The position numbers and the translations under genes are program-made. A stretch of DNA of 38,102 nucleotides from the IMG/VR virus record IMGVR_UViG_3300034283_001030, positions 1 to 38,102 of that record; one strand, 5' to 3'. The notes under the pieces are model-generated. The model saw nothing but the letters and a program-made list of their open reading frames with translations. It was not told the DNA's origin and did not search any database. Below are positions 8,503-15,599 of this stretch, one piece after another. Source of the DNA: a virus. Numbering within the stretch: the stretch's first letter is position 1; each line of letters begins with the position of its first letter.

Positions 8503-10080
8503 TTAATAAATCCAGCTTATATCTTCTTTTCCTCCTTTACCATTGTCGATCTCATAGGGATTAGCTACGTGAGAAGGTAGGTATACCCCTTGGTAGGATG
8601 GTTTAGTTACTGTGATATTATTTAAGGCGTTTCGTGTTAAGTCTAATCCTTGCTGTCTAAATTTCAAAGCAGTATCCCTAATATACATAGCGATACCAAA
8701 AGCCATTACTAAGTCATCGTTATACCCACCCTGTGCTTCTGCTTTCCCATTCTTCCAAATAAAGACTTTCATCTCCTCTATTAAACGTTTTGATTGAATA
8801 GTAACTGCTTTCTCATTAACATATTCTTGGAACTTACCTACTACTAAAGGCCTAGTTCTTGAATTCATAGAGAATCCTGCAACCATATTCGAATTGTGAT
8901 CGTATTGGTCGAAGTATGAATCGGCAGTTACGTTACCTCCCTTGGGTGAATAGTATAGGTTATCATAACCTCTCTCGATTACGGTCTGAATAGTTGACCA
9001 CCCTATCGATGCATTCTCAATTACTAGTAGTGCTTGATTGTATTCTGTTGCTATACCTACTAGCAAATGACCAAATTCCTTAGTTCCTAACTGTCCTTTA
9101 TACTCTCCAATCTGAGTGTTGTTTTCAATATCTAAGATATGAAAGGTTGAATAGTCTTTTCCATCACCTCTTGCTACGTCCGCTACTACCATGTAGCTTC
9201 TTGAGTAGTCAACAGGCTCCCATATCCATAAATTCATATCAGCACCCCGTCTTTCCATGGGATCTTTCATGTAAGTCTGTTGATAGAACTCTAAATACTC
9301 TCCGTAGAAAACAGTATCTCCAGAAGTAGCAAAGTCACAATCACACTCCTGTGCTGCAAGTCGTGGATCTCCTAGTAGATTATCTTGAGCATCTCTCCAG
9401 GCTTGGTTTCTTTCCGGGTGAACATACCAAGGTAATTTAATTGGTAGGAATTCATTCTCTTTTGCTTCAGCTCTAACCCAGGTTTGGTGAAACCAGTTAC
9501 CAGTTCCGTAGGGAGTTGATAGTACAATCGCACCACCACCCGTTGCTAACGTCTGTTGAGCTGATGCCCATGTTTCGGCAATGTTATCAATGAACGCCGC
9601 CTCGTCGATCAACAGTAGTGATACAGCTTCTGAACGAGCAGCATCTGAATTTGATGATTTAGCTGTGATTTTTGACCCGTTTGACAGCCGTAAACTTAGT
9701 TTATTCTTCTCTTGTGCATCGATTCTTAACCAAGAAGGTAAGTTATCGTACATAAATTGTACTTTTGATACCAAGTTACGTGCAGTTGCCTGTGTTGTTG
9801 CAAGGGTTAGAACGTTTTTATCCTTATGAAAAAGCATTAACCATAGTGCATATCCTGCTCCTAAAGTCGAAATACCTAACTGTCTTGACTTTAAAATGAT
9901 AGAATACGGGTTATCTTGGAAGTGGGTTAGTACTTTTTCCTGAAAAGGGTATAAATGAAATAAGATTCTACCCCTTAGTGGATGTTGAATGTAGCAGTAT
10001 TTCTTCATAAAGTGTACGGGATCTACCACGCACTTTACATACTCCTGCCTTATAACTGCTTTTAAATCTGGTTGACTCAT
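8503..10080 (-). CDS. gp17: Terminase large subunit, gp17-like
   Basis: This 525-residue packaging motor has an N-terminal ATPase and C-terminal nuclease. The ATPase shows a T4-type deviant Walker A, SRQLGIST (65-72), Walker B LLLIDE (155-160) and coupling motif STP (188-190). The nuclease shows Asp301 (VVADVARGDGKDYST), Glu355 (LLVIENASIG) and Asp455/456 (GYNDDLVMAFG), paralleling the T4 catalytic triad. It is a little shorter than T4 gp17 (610), mainly at the N-terminus. The ATG overlaps the upstream signal-peptide gene by 4 bases. No small terminase subunit is evident nearby. Confidence 0.97.
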   Translation of the reverse strand: MSQPDLKAVIRQEYVKCVVDPVHFMKKYCYIQHPLRGRILFHLYPFQEKVLTHFQDNPYSIILKSRQLGISTLGAGYALWLMLFHKDKNVLTLATTQATARNLVSKVQFMYDNLPSWLRIDAQEKNKLSLRLSNGSKITAKSSNSDAARSEAVSLLLIDEAAFIDNIAETWASAQQTLATGGGAIVLSTPYGTGNWFHQTWVRAEAKENEFLPIKLPWYVHPERNQAWRDAQDNLLGDPRLAAQECDCDFATSGDTVFYGEYLEFYQQTYMKDPMERRGADMNLWIWEPVDYSRSYMVVADVARGDGKDYSTFHILDIENNTQIGEYKGQLGTKEFGHLLVGIATEYNQALLVIENASIGWSTIQTVIERGYDNLYYSPKGGNVTADSYFDQYDHNSNMVAGFSMNSRTRPLVVGKFQEYVNEKAVTIQSKRLIEEMKVFIWKNGKAEAQGGYNDDLVMAFGIAMYIRDTALKFRQQGLDLTRNALNNITVTKPSYQGVYLPSHVANPYEIDNGKGGKEDISWIY

Positions 10081-10481
10081 AGGCCGAAGAAGATAGTTAG
10101 TAAGATAGTTAATCCTGTAACTATATAAGCTCCAGTCTTTGCTGCTTTCAGCTTACCGATTTCTTTACCGTAAGTTGTTATGATTGAGTCTTTATTGTCA
10201 ATAACCTCTTTATATTTCTTTTCGTTATCTTTAAAAAGAACGATTGCACTATCTCTATGCAAGATAATGGTATCTTTAGATAAGATAATTTCCTGTAGGT
10301 TATGAATAGAATCACGGGCAAACCCTAATTGAGTTCCGCAGTAAATTCTCTCTTGTTTAACCACTAAGGCTTTCTTCAGAGTAGCACAAGGTACACAGCA
10401 GGTATCACTTGAAGCTTTCTGAGAATAGAGCGGCGACATCGCTATTAGACATAGCACTAATACGCTTAAGATCTTCTTCAT
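10077..10481 (-). CDS. Signal-peptide protein with C-terminal membrane segment; possible outer spanin or unimolecular spanin
   Basis: The 134-residue product has a signal peptide (MKKILSVLVLCLIAMSPLYSQ, cleavage likely after the SQ region), a periplasmic part with Cys cluster CCVPC (residues 28-32) and helical segments, and a C-terminal hydrophobic segment (about 115-134). It overlaps the upstream membrane-anchored gene out of frame by 77 bases, an architecture typical of Rz/Rz1 spanin pairs that fuse inner and outer membranes at lysis. No good lipobox is seen; Cys11 follows VLVL but is early for one. With export signal and C-terminal anchor it could also act alone like a u-spanin. Location directly before terminase is not diagnostic. 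Confidence 0.75.
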   Translation of the reverse strand: MKKILSVLVLCLIAMSPLYSQKASSDTCCVPCATLKKALVVKQERIYCGTQLGFARDSIHNLQEIILSKDTIILHRDSAIVLFKDNEKKYKEVIDNKDSIITTYGKEIGKLKAAKTGAYIVTGLTILLTIFFGL

Positions 10482-10743
10482 GTTCTTTTTGTTCTCTAGC
10501 AGCTTCTGCTGCGGTTTTACTTAACTTATTTTCTAGCTTATTAATTTTACTCTTCTGGATATCGACCATAGAGTCTAATTGCTGTACTTTAATGTTGTTT
10601 GCTTTGATTTCGTTGTTTAGCGAATCGATTCTCCTTTCGTAAATGGAAACATCGGGTAGTTTCTCCGTCGGTTTAAAAAAGCGACTGTATACAATCCCTC
10701 CACCAAAAACCAGGACAATAATCCAAATTATAGCTTGTTTCAT
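10405..10743 (-). CDS. Membrane-anchored coiled-coil protein; possible inner spanin (Rz-like)
   Basis: The 112-residue product has one N-terminal transmembrane segment (about residues 4-22) and then a long coiled coil (about 35-92). This is the layout of an inner-membrane spanin reaching into the periplasm. Its 3' end overlaps the exported 134-residue gene in another frame. I assign the spanin role only from architecture; no endolysin or holin was found beside it. A generic membrane-anchored scaffold is the alternative. Confidence 0.72.
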   Translation of the reverse strand: MKQAIIWIIVLVFGGGIVYSRFFKPTEKLPDVSIYERRIDSLNNEIKANNIKVQQLDSMVDIQKSKINKLENKLSKTAAEAAREQKEHEEDLKRISAMSNSDVAALFSESFK

Positions 10744-11003
10744 GACTTATGTATTTTTAACTTAAGAGTTCCGGTTCCTTTTATAACTCGGTGCCACTCA
10801 TGTCTTTTTATAAATATAGACTCATTTAAGGAAGATGGCAACTTATTATCTAACTGTATTTGCCAATCTGTTTCTCCAAGTATCTCCACGGTTCTATCTT
10901 CATCATCTCGATGCCATAGTAATTCTATGGGGTCAATGTTTTCGTCGAACTCACGAATGGTATACTCATCAGTAACTTCTATGTCTCTGTAAGGTTTCTC
11001 CAT
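10740..11003 (-). CDS. Small cupin-like conserved phage protein
   Basis: The 87-residue protein contains LLWHRDDEDRTVEILG, a WQIQLDN segment and a C-terminal IFIKRHEWHRVIKGTGTLKL. The alternating strands with His-x-Arg and a closing GTG turn resemble a minimal cupin barrel, and I recall similar small proteins in T4-like phages of aquatic bacteria. Substrate and role are unknown. It overlaps both neighbours by 4 and 25 bases. Confidence 0.75.
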   Translation of the reverse strand: MEKPYRDIEVTDEYTIREFDENIDPIELLWHRDDEDRTVEILGETDWQIQLDNKLPSSLNESIFIKRHEWHRVIKGTGTLKLKIHKS

Positions 11004-11461
11004 GTTACAACTTCGTCTAATTGCTCTTTTGTCCAGTAACTATAATAATCAGTAAATTTAAGACCATTTGACTTAGAAGTCAAGTCAGCTAGGTCTTGAA
11101 CTATCCAAATATAACAATCCGGGAAGGTGGTTGTTACTCCGTTAATTGCAAAAGGGTTTCTAGGATCGCTATCTAAAACTACTTTATTGTTATGTCTGAA
11201 ATTACGGTTAAGCATTTTAGTTTTTGCTTCTAATGCTTCTACTTCGTAAATTTCATAATTAGGTAGGTAAAAGATACAAACTTTATAAACTTGAACGTTA
11301 GCATTACTTATCTGGAATGCTATGTCGTCTAGGTTTGTTTCTTCTACGGTATATTCTTGATTAGTAACAGCTGCCTTAGCAAAAGGGCAGATAGGCATGT
11401 TACTTAGTTCCTGTCTAGGGATAGTTAAATGGTTAAACCATTCTTTAAGCTTGTTTATCAT
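10979..11461 (-). CDS. Conserved protein of unknown function
   Basis: The 160-residue product starts MINKLKEWFNHLTIPRQELS and contains a MPICPFAKAA segment (Cys25) near residues 22-31, then a mixed alpha/beta region with many aromatic residues. I recognise the N-terminal pattern from aquatic T4-like phages but no function is established to my knowledge. It overlaps the Cys-rich gene upstream by 17 bases and the cupin-like gene downstream by 25, so the three are probably translated together. Confidence 0.78.
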   Translation of the reverse strand: MINKLKEWFNHLTIPRQELSNMPICPFAKAAVTNQEYTVEETNLDDIAFQISNANVQVYKVCIFYLPNYEIYEVEALEAKTKMLNRNFRHNNKVVLDSDPRNPFAINGVTTTFPDCYIWIVQDLADLTSKSNGLKFTDYYSYWTKEQLDEVVTWRNLTET

Positions 11462-11879
11462 TTTTTTCGTCTGTTATTGGACCTCCAACAACCCAGGCAT
11501 CACAAGTTCTAGCAGCTGCACATTTGAACTTTAAGAATCTGCAATAACCTAACTGGCCGGCTTCAATAACATCGAAAGGATCTTCAGAACCCTCATCATC
11601 ACCTATACCCTTAGCAATACAGTCTAGAGTCTTTTTTGTGATATCAAATGCAGCACAATTACCACATAGAGACTTCTTAGCTTCTTCTGCAGAATCTAAT
11701 TTCCACATATCAACTTTAGCCTGCCAAAACTTTTCGTTAGGTTCATTAGGATTTAATGGACCGTATCCATACTCATTAATTGCCTTCTGTCTATTCTGAA
11801 GGTTTAGTTCAATATTTTGAGTTGGTGCAGGGCATTTAGCTACCTCTGCTTCGCTTAAGATGTCTAGTAGATTAATCAT
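11445..11879 (-). CDS. Cys-rich protein, possible metal or Fe-S binding
   Basis: The 144-residue product has seven cysteines: 16, 72, 75, 87, 113, 120 and 126. The C72-x2-C75-x11-C87-x25-C113 array, with GYC at the last position, resembles the order of cysteines in high-potential iron-sulfur proteins; zinc binding is the alternative. The body (NEYGYGPLNPNEPNEKFW and CGNCAAFD) is characteristic of a family in aquatic T4-like phages. The N-terminus MINLLDILSEAEVAK has the hydrophobic helix plus LSE pattern of a possible prohead-targeting peptide. It overlaps the basic-protein gene by 4 bases. Confidence 0.82.
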   Translation of the reverse strand: MINLLDILSEAEVAKCPAPTQNIELNLQNRQKAINEYGYGPLNPNEPNEKFWQAKVDMWKLDSAEEAKKSLCGNCAAFDITKKTLDCIAKGIGDDEGSEDPFDVIEAGQLGYCRFLKFKCAAARTCDAWVVGGPITDEKNDKQA

Positions 11880-12316
11880 TTCTTTTTCTTTTTTCTCCAG
11901 CTTCCGCCTTTTTTCTTATACCACTTAGAAGCCCATAAATTAGCATAAGCGGATGGATATTTATCAAACTTTGCTCTAGCAGCTGATTTAGCTCTAGACC
12001 ATAATTTTTTATTGGTTGGACTGTAATCTGATTCTAGTATCTGTAGAATTTCGGTTACTCTTGCTTTTTTAGTATTTGAAACGGATTGCCCAGATGCTTT
12101 TTTCTTTTTCTGTGCAGTAGCTGCCCTCTCAGACTTAGATAGTGATTGTGCTTTAGATTGAGGTAAGCATCTATCCGGTCTTTGTTTATTCTTTGAAGTT
12201 CCGCAAGCACCGGCAATATCGCCATCGGAATCAATACGTACCCACTTCTCCTTAACCCAGTCTCTAAGACTGCGCTCTTCTAAGACTTTTCTTATAAGGA
12301 GCTGAAGGTTTTCCAT
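11876..12316 (-). CDS. Lys-rich basic protein with two conserved phage modules
   Basis: The 146-residue product combines three parts: an N-terminal helix with VLEE (residues 1-18), a module of the WVRIDSDGDIAGACGTSKNK type with a downstream RCLPQSKAQS (about 19-75), and a C-terminal module with KYPSAYANLWASKWYKKKGG (about 117-138) ending in a Lys run. The modules resemble small DUFs I recall from aquatic phages (DUF6321- and DUF5872-like; recalled, not searched). Strong positive charge suggests binding to DNA or to the acidic scaffold. The next gene overlaps its 3' end by 4 bases. Confidence 0.82.
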   Translation of the reverse strand: MENLQLLIRKVLEERSLRDWVKEKWVRIDSDGDIAGACGTSKNKQRPDRCLPQSKAQSLSKSERAATAQKKKKASGQSVSNTKKARVTEILQILESDYSPTNKKLWSRAKSAARAKFDKYPSAYANLWASKWYKKKGGSWRKKKKK

Positions 12317-12317
12317 A

Positions 12318-13313
12318 TTACCAGAATCCTGAGTATGAACCTTTTAATCCAAGTAAGGAAGCATATCTTGGTAATCTACAAGACCAGTAACCTGCCTTAG
12401 TTTTATCTTTTTTATTCTTACAGTCATGACGATCTGCAAAAGCTTTTCTTGCTTTAGGGTTGTTAATCTTGGCAGATAATCCTGAAGTATCACCGAAAGA
12501 AACTTTCTTTACTTTCTTAGTTTTAGGATTCATTACATAAACGTAGAACTTTTTAGCTCCACCTCTTTTAGGTTTTCCTAAAGCTACCTCTTCACCTTGG
12601 TATTTAGCTTCTGTTAAAGTACTCTCGTAGTTATTAACGTCTCCTACTAACTCGTACCACTCATCTAAAGATGCATTCTTAATAAATCTCAAAGCATTTC
12701 TAAAATCTTTGAACTGTAGAAATTCAATAAGTTTAGGGTCGTTGTATAATCTCCTAACCATATCCTTAACATTGCTCGACTTAATATTAATTTCTTTTAG
12801 CTGTCCGGCAATATTGTAGTTGAAGTTATACTTCATTAACTTCTGCTGCAAATCTTCTAGGCTATCAGCAAAAAAATCATAGTCATCAGCATCAACATAG
12901 TATCCACTTTCTCTTTTATAAATTTTTGCCATGTTGCCTATCTCATCTCCGTAAATAGCAATATTATCATCGGAATCAAAAGTTCCTTCTTCAAGCAGTG
13001 GTAGGTCCAAAGGAACTCTTTCTCCTTCAAACATTCCATATTCCCCCAAGTGAGTCTCTAGTAAAATATGCTCATCATCATCACCAACACTTAAAATATC
13101 TCTAGAGTACAGTGTTCTTGCTTCTTTCCATAAATTAATGAAAGCAGTTGAACCGTATCTAAAAGTGTTTTCTGTTAAGGGTTTTTTATTATTAATGTGG
13201 TAAAGTAAATTTTCTGAGATAGGCTGCTGGAAGGTTATCCCTTCTGTCAGCAGAGGTGCTTTGTTTCCGCAAGAATTGCATCCGCAAGAGCAAGATTTAG
13301 TCTCGGTACTCAT
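12318..13313 (-). CDS. Putative structural/accessory protein with N-terminal Cys cluster
   Basis: The 331-residue product starts with CSCGCNSCG (Cys 8, 10, 12, 15), which looks metal-binding, followed by LLTEGITF and ISENLL, both with aliphatic-x-E patterns. The middle is acidic and helical. The C-terminal 85 residues are basic and contain KVSFGDTSGLSAKI and AGYWSCRLPRYA, a domain I recognise in structural-region proteins of aquatic T4-like phages but whose function is unknown. The start is supported by the 16-base CTATTTATAACATATG element at the ATG. Confidence 0.82.
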   Translation of the reverse strand: MSTETKSCSCGCNSCGNKAPLLTEGITFQQPISENLLYHINNKKPLTENTFRYGSTAFINLWKEARTLYSRDILSVGDDDEHILLETHLGEYGMFEGERVPLDLPLLEEGTFDSDDNIAIYGDEIGNMAKIYKRESGYYVDADDYDFFADSLEDLQQKLMKYNFNYNIAGQLKEINIKSSNVKDMVRRLYNDPKLIEFLQFKDFRNALRFIKNASLDEWYELVGDVNNYESTLTEAKYQGEEVALGKPKRGGAKKFYVYVMNPKTKKVKKVSFGDTSGLSAKINNPKARKAFADRHDCKNKKDKTKAGYWSCRLPRYASLLGLKGSYSGFW

Positions 13314-13316
13314 ATG

Positions 13317-13325
13317 TTATAAATA
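13317..13325 (-). promoter_or_regulatory. TATTTATAA junction motif
   Basis: Exact motif on the coding strand, 3 bases before the ATG at 13313 and one base after the preceding TAA. It is identical over 16 bases to the element at 5471-5486. Confidence 0.6.
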
Positions 13326-13326
13326 G

Positions 13327-13953
13327 TTATCTCTTCCGGTTAAACCAGTTTATTAAAACCATCTGCTGTTTTGGTGTTGCTGTATAGCCTCGTCCTTTAA
13401 TGGTTTCTAGTACTTTATAGACGTAATCATCTCTTCTATTAATATCTGCCCATCTTTTCCACTTGTTCCAAGCAGCTTCTCCAGTTAAGTGAATACCTCC
13501 GTTTTGAAAAACTAAAGGTTTTTTTCCAAGATTTTCTTGTATTTTATAGATTTCTCCACCGCCTTTTAGGGTCGTTACTGTATTAACATTAACTGTTCTA
13601 TAGGCTTTTTTATTTAAGTCCCATAAAATAACATATCCATATTCATCTGGATTGTATGTTAGTCCTTTACCTGTAATGTCTTTTTTAACTCCTGTTCTGG
13701 TATTAATAGTTCTTAAGCTACCATCTTTCTTACGATAAGCAATGGTCATTATTTTACCTTTACTATTCTTAAGAATGTATTTTAACTGCTCTCTATTTAG
13801 AGTTTTAATACCTGGAAGTACTTCAGGTTCTGGCTTCTCAGGCTGTGTCTCTTCAGGTTGATCCGGCAGTTGATCAGCAGGTTGCTGTTCATCCGCCTCT
13901 TGGACCATTCTGTATAAGTTGTTGATATAGTCTTCTAAAAGTACACCTTCCAT
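13327..13953 (-). CDS. SH3-like beta-barrel (WYL_2/DUF2693-like) protein
   Basis: I choose the ATG at 13953 (208 residues) rather than a TTG one codon earlier. After an N-terminal helix (EGVLLEDYINNLYRMVQEAD) and a Pro/Glu linker, residues about 50-130 form a strand-rich domain with GKIMTIAYRKKDGSLRTINT and YVILWDLNKKAYRTVNV, which resembles the small barrel of DUF2693/WYL_2 proteins. The C-terminus is basic. Role unknown; the VQE near residue 18 could be a prohead protease site. The start codon lies at the edge of a perfect inverted repeat. Confidence 0.78.
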   Translation of the reverse strand: MEGVLLEDYINNLYRMVQEADEQQPADQLPDQPEETQPEKPEPEVLPGIKTLNREQLKYILKNSKGKIMTIAYRKKDGSLRTINTRTGVKKDITGKGLTYNPDEYGYVILWDLNKKAYRTVNVNTVTTLKGGGEIYKIQENLGKKPLVFQNGGIHLTGEAAWNKWKRWADINRRDDYVYKVLETIKGRGYTATPKQQMVLINWFNRKR

Positions 13954-13969
13954 CAATATTAAATATTGA
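13953..13969. repeat. Perfect 17-base inverted repeat at a gene junction
   Basis: TCAATATT-A-AATATTGA has 8-base arms around one base. It spans the metallophosphoesterase stop and reaches the next start codon. On the coding strand it includes TATTTAATA, similar to the junction motif. Confidence 0.5.
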
Positions 13970-15053
13970 AGTAGGTCTGGTTTTGCAAACCTTTTTCGCT
14001 ATCCCACAAAAAAGCTTCAGCAGACTTTCTAGCTCCGATGTATCCTTTCTTATGATGCCAACTATCAGTTCCTGATAAAGAGTTCATAAATCTTACGATT
14101 ACTCCCTGGTATTCGTTAGTTGATTTAAGCTGTGTTTCTTTCTTATGGTGCAAATGCCCTAAGTGAAATTCACGGTAGAAAGTCTTAGCCCATTGTACAG
14201 GGTTCTCTTGAGCCATAATCATCGGTAGGTCTGCTACCTTTTCATTATTACCATGAGTGTATCCAATCAAACATTTACCGAACATAAAGTACTTACGTGG
14301 GTTCGGACTGTTATCAACAATAACGTTTTCATTGTTTGAGAACCATCCCTCTAACGAATCTCCTAAGTAAAACGTTCTTTCGTAATCGTGGTTACCTGGA
14401 ATGATTTTAATTTCGACGGGTGCTAGTTGTGTAAGCTTCTGTACGTTGTTAATAATTAGTTCTCTCCCTTTTCTGAAAGTGTTTTGCCAACGAGCGTCTT
14501 CTTCTTGAGGAGTGCCACTAGTTGTTGAATTGAATGGGTGAGACCTATCAGAATTAAAGAAATCGTTTCCGATTGGTAATAGTATCTTTTCAATGTTATG
14601 ATTTCTGTATGTATCAATAAAGTATTCGATACAGGTGTTAAAACGTTGAGTAGCAATATCTATGCTGTAGTTTTCGCCAACCTCCTGATCCCACGCTACT
14701 TTGCCGAAGTGTAGATCGAAAATATTAATCTCTAACAATTTAGGAGATTCCAAAGAAGGAACTCTTTTGTATTCTTTAACTAACGGAGATAATTTTTTAA
14801 GATCTTCTAGAAACTGTGTCCTTAATACATTTAAGTCGTAAGCGACTTGTTTCTTCTTTAACCAAAGTTTAACTTGGAATAATGGAGTAGTTACAATTGT
14901 TCCGCTAGGGTCTTTCGCTCCTACCTCCCAAGTATTGACTACCTTTTTTTCAATTTCCCAAACCTCTAAGTCAATATTGTAGATTTCTAATAACTTCTCA
15001 ATAGTAACAACACGGTCGGTTACTTCAGAGGTTATAACTTTTTCAGTATCCAT
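13959..15053 (-). CDS. Metallophosphoesterase (calcineurin-like)
   Basis: The 364-residue protein has all core metal ligands of the family: DLH (Asp113, His115), GND (162-164), GNHD (220-223), THG (His267) and GHLH (299-302). It probably hydrolyses phosphodiester or phosphomonoester bonds with two metal ions. An N-terminal region of about 100 residues looks like a separate helical/HTH-type domain (VTIEKLLEIYNIDLEVWEIE). SbcD/gp47-type nucleases share the fold, but no gp46 partner is adjacent, so the substrate is open. A variant junction motif sits 3 bases before the ATG. Confidence 0.9.
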   Translation of the reverse strand: MDTEKVITSEVTDRVVTIEKLLEIYNIDLEVWEIEKKVVNTWEVGAKDPSGTIVTTPLFQVKLWLKKKQVAYDLNVLRTQFLEDLKKLSPLVKEYKRVPSLESPKLLEINIFDLHFGKVAWDQEVGENYSIDIATQRFNTCIEYFIDTYRNHNIEKILLPIGNDFFNSDRSHPFNSTTSGTPQEEDARWQNTFRKGRELIINNVQKLTQLAPVEIKIIPGNHDYERTFYLGDSLEGWFSNNENVIVDNSPNPRKYFMFGKCLIGYTHGNNEKVADLPMIMAQENPVQWAKTFYREFHLGHLHHKKETQLKSTNEYQGVIVRFMNSLSGTDSWHHKKGYIGARKSAEAFLWDSEKGLQNQTYFNI

Positions 15054-15056
15054 GTA

Positions 15057-15065
15057 TAGTAAATA
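15057..15065 (-). promoter_or_regulatory. Variant junction motif TATTTACTA
   Basis: One mismatch to TATTTATAA on the coding strand, with the same 3-base distance to the ATG at 15053 as several exact copies. It lies in a 41-base gap. Confidence 0.45.
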
Positions 15066-15094
15066 TAAAAACTTTTTTTTAAAATAGCAACTTA

Positions 15095-15595
15095 TTATAG
15101 TAATTCGTCAGGAACTCCCTCCGGTCTATTTTCTGCCGGAGCTTCTTCTTGACCTGGTCCTGGCTCATCTAACTTAGATTCCATATCAGAACCTGTTATA
15201 GATTCAAACCCTGTCGCCTCTCCGATATCTGCTTGTTGTCTTTTACCGTAACGTAAAATGTTAGCAATTCTTGACATTGCCATTTCTTCTTCGCCAAGAT
15301 TCAAGAGGTAATATTTTTTGCCCTCAACCTCTGCTACCCAAGATCTTCCTAGATCGTACAAATAGTAATACTGGTCATTCTCAAGAACAACTCTAAAGGT
15401 AGGTGGTTTTGGTGCTACCCATTCAATATCTCTTACAAAAAGGTGAAAGTTAGCAGACATTAGATCTGTTAAGATAGATATCAAATCAGGTACGTGATTT
15501 AAAACCTTATACTCTTTGTACTTATTAATACCTTGCCGTTGTAGTTTTCCTACAATAGTTTTTTTTATTAAAGACCTAAGTTGATGTTTATTCAT
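15095..15595 (-). CDS. Conserved hypothetical protein
   Basis: The 166-residue product starts with a basic amphipathic helix (MNKHQLRSLIKKTIVGKLQ), has a strand-rich centre (FRVVLENDQYYYLYDLG, then GKKYYLLNLGEEEMAMSRI) and an acidic Pro-rich tail. I recognise no enzyme motif. The N-terminal helix resembles those of neighbouring accessory proteins. It begins 4 bases after the previous stop. Confidence 0.75.
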   Translation of the reverse strand: MNKHQLRSLIKKTIVGKLQRQGINKYKEYKVLNHVPDLISILTDLMSANFHLFVRDIEWVAPKPPTFRVVLENDQYYYLYDLGRSWVAEVEGKKYYLLNLGEEEMAMSRIANILRYGKRQQADIGEATGFESITGSDMESKLDEPGPGQEEAPAENRPEGVPDELL

Positions 15596-15599
15596 TATC

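Noticed and set aside
14456-14656. Leftward 66-codon frame inside the metallophosphoesterase gene
   Set aside because: The catalytic motifs of the enzyme lie in the other frame and are intact across it.
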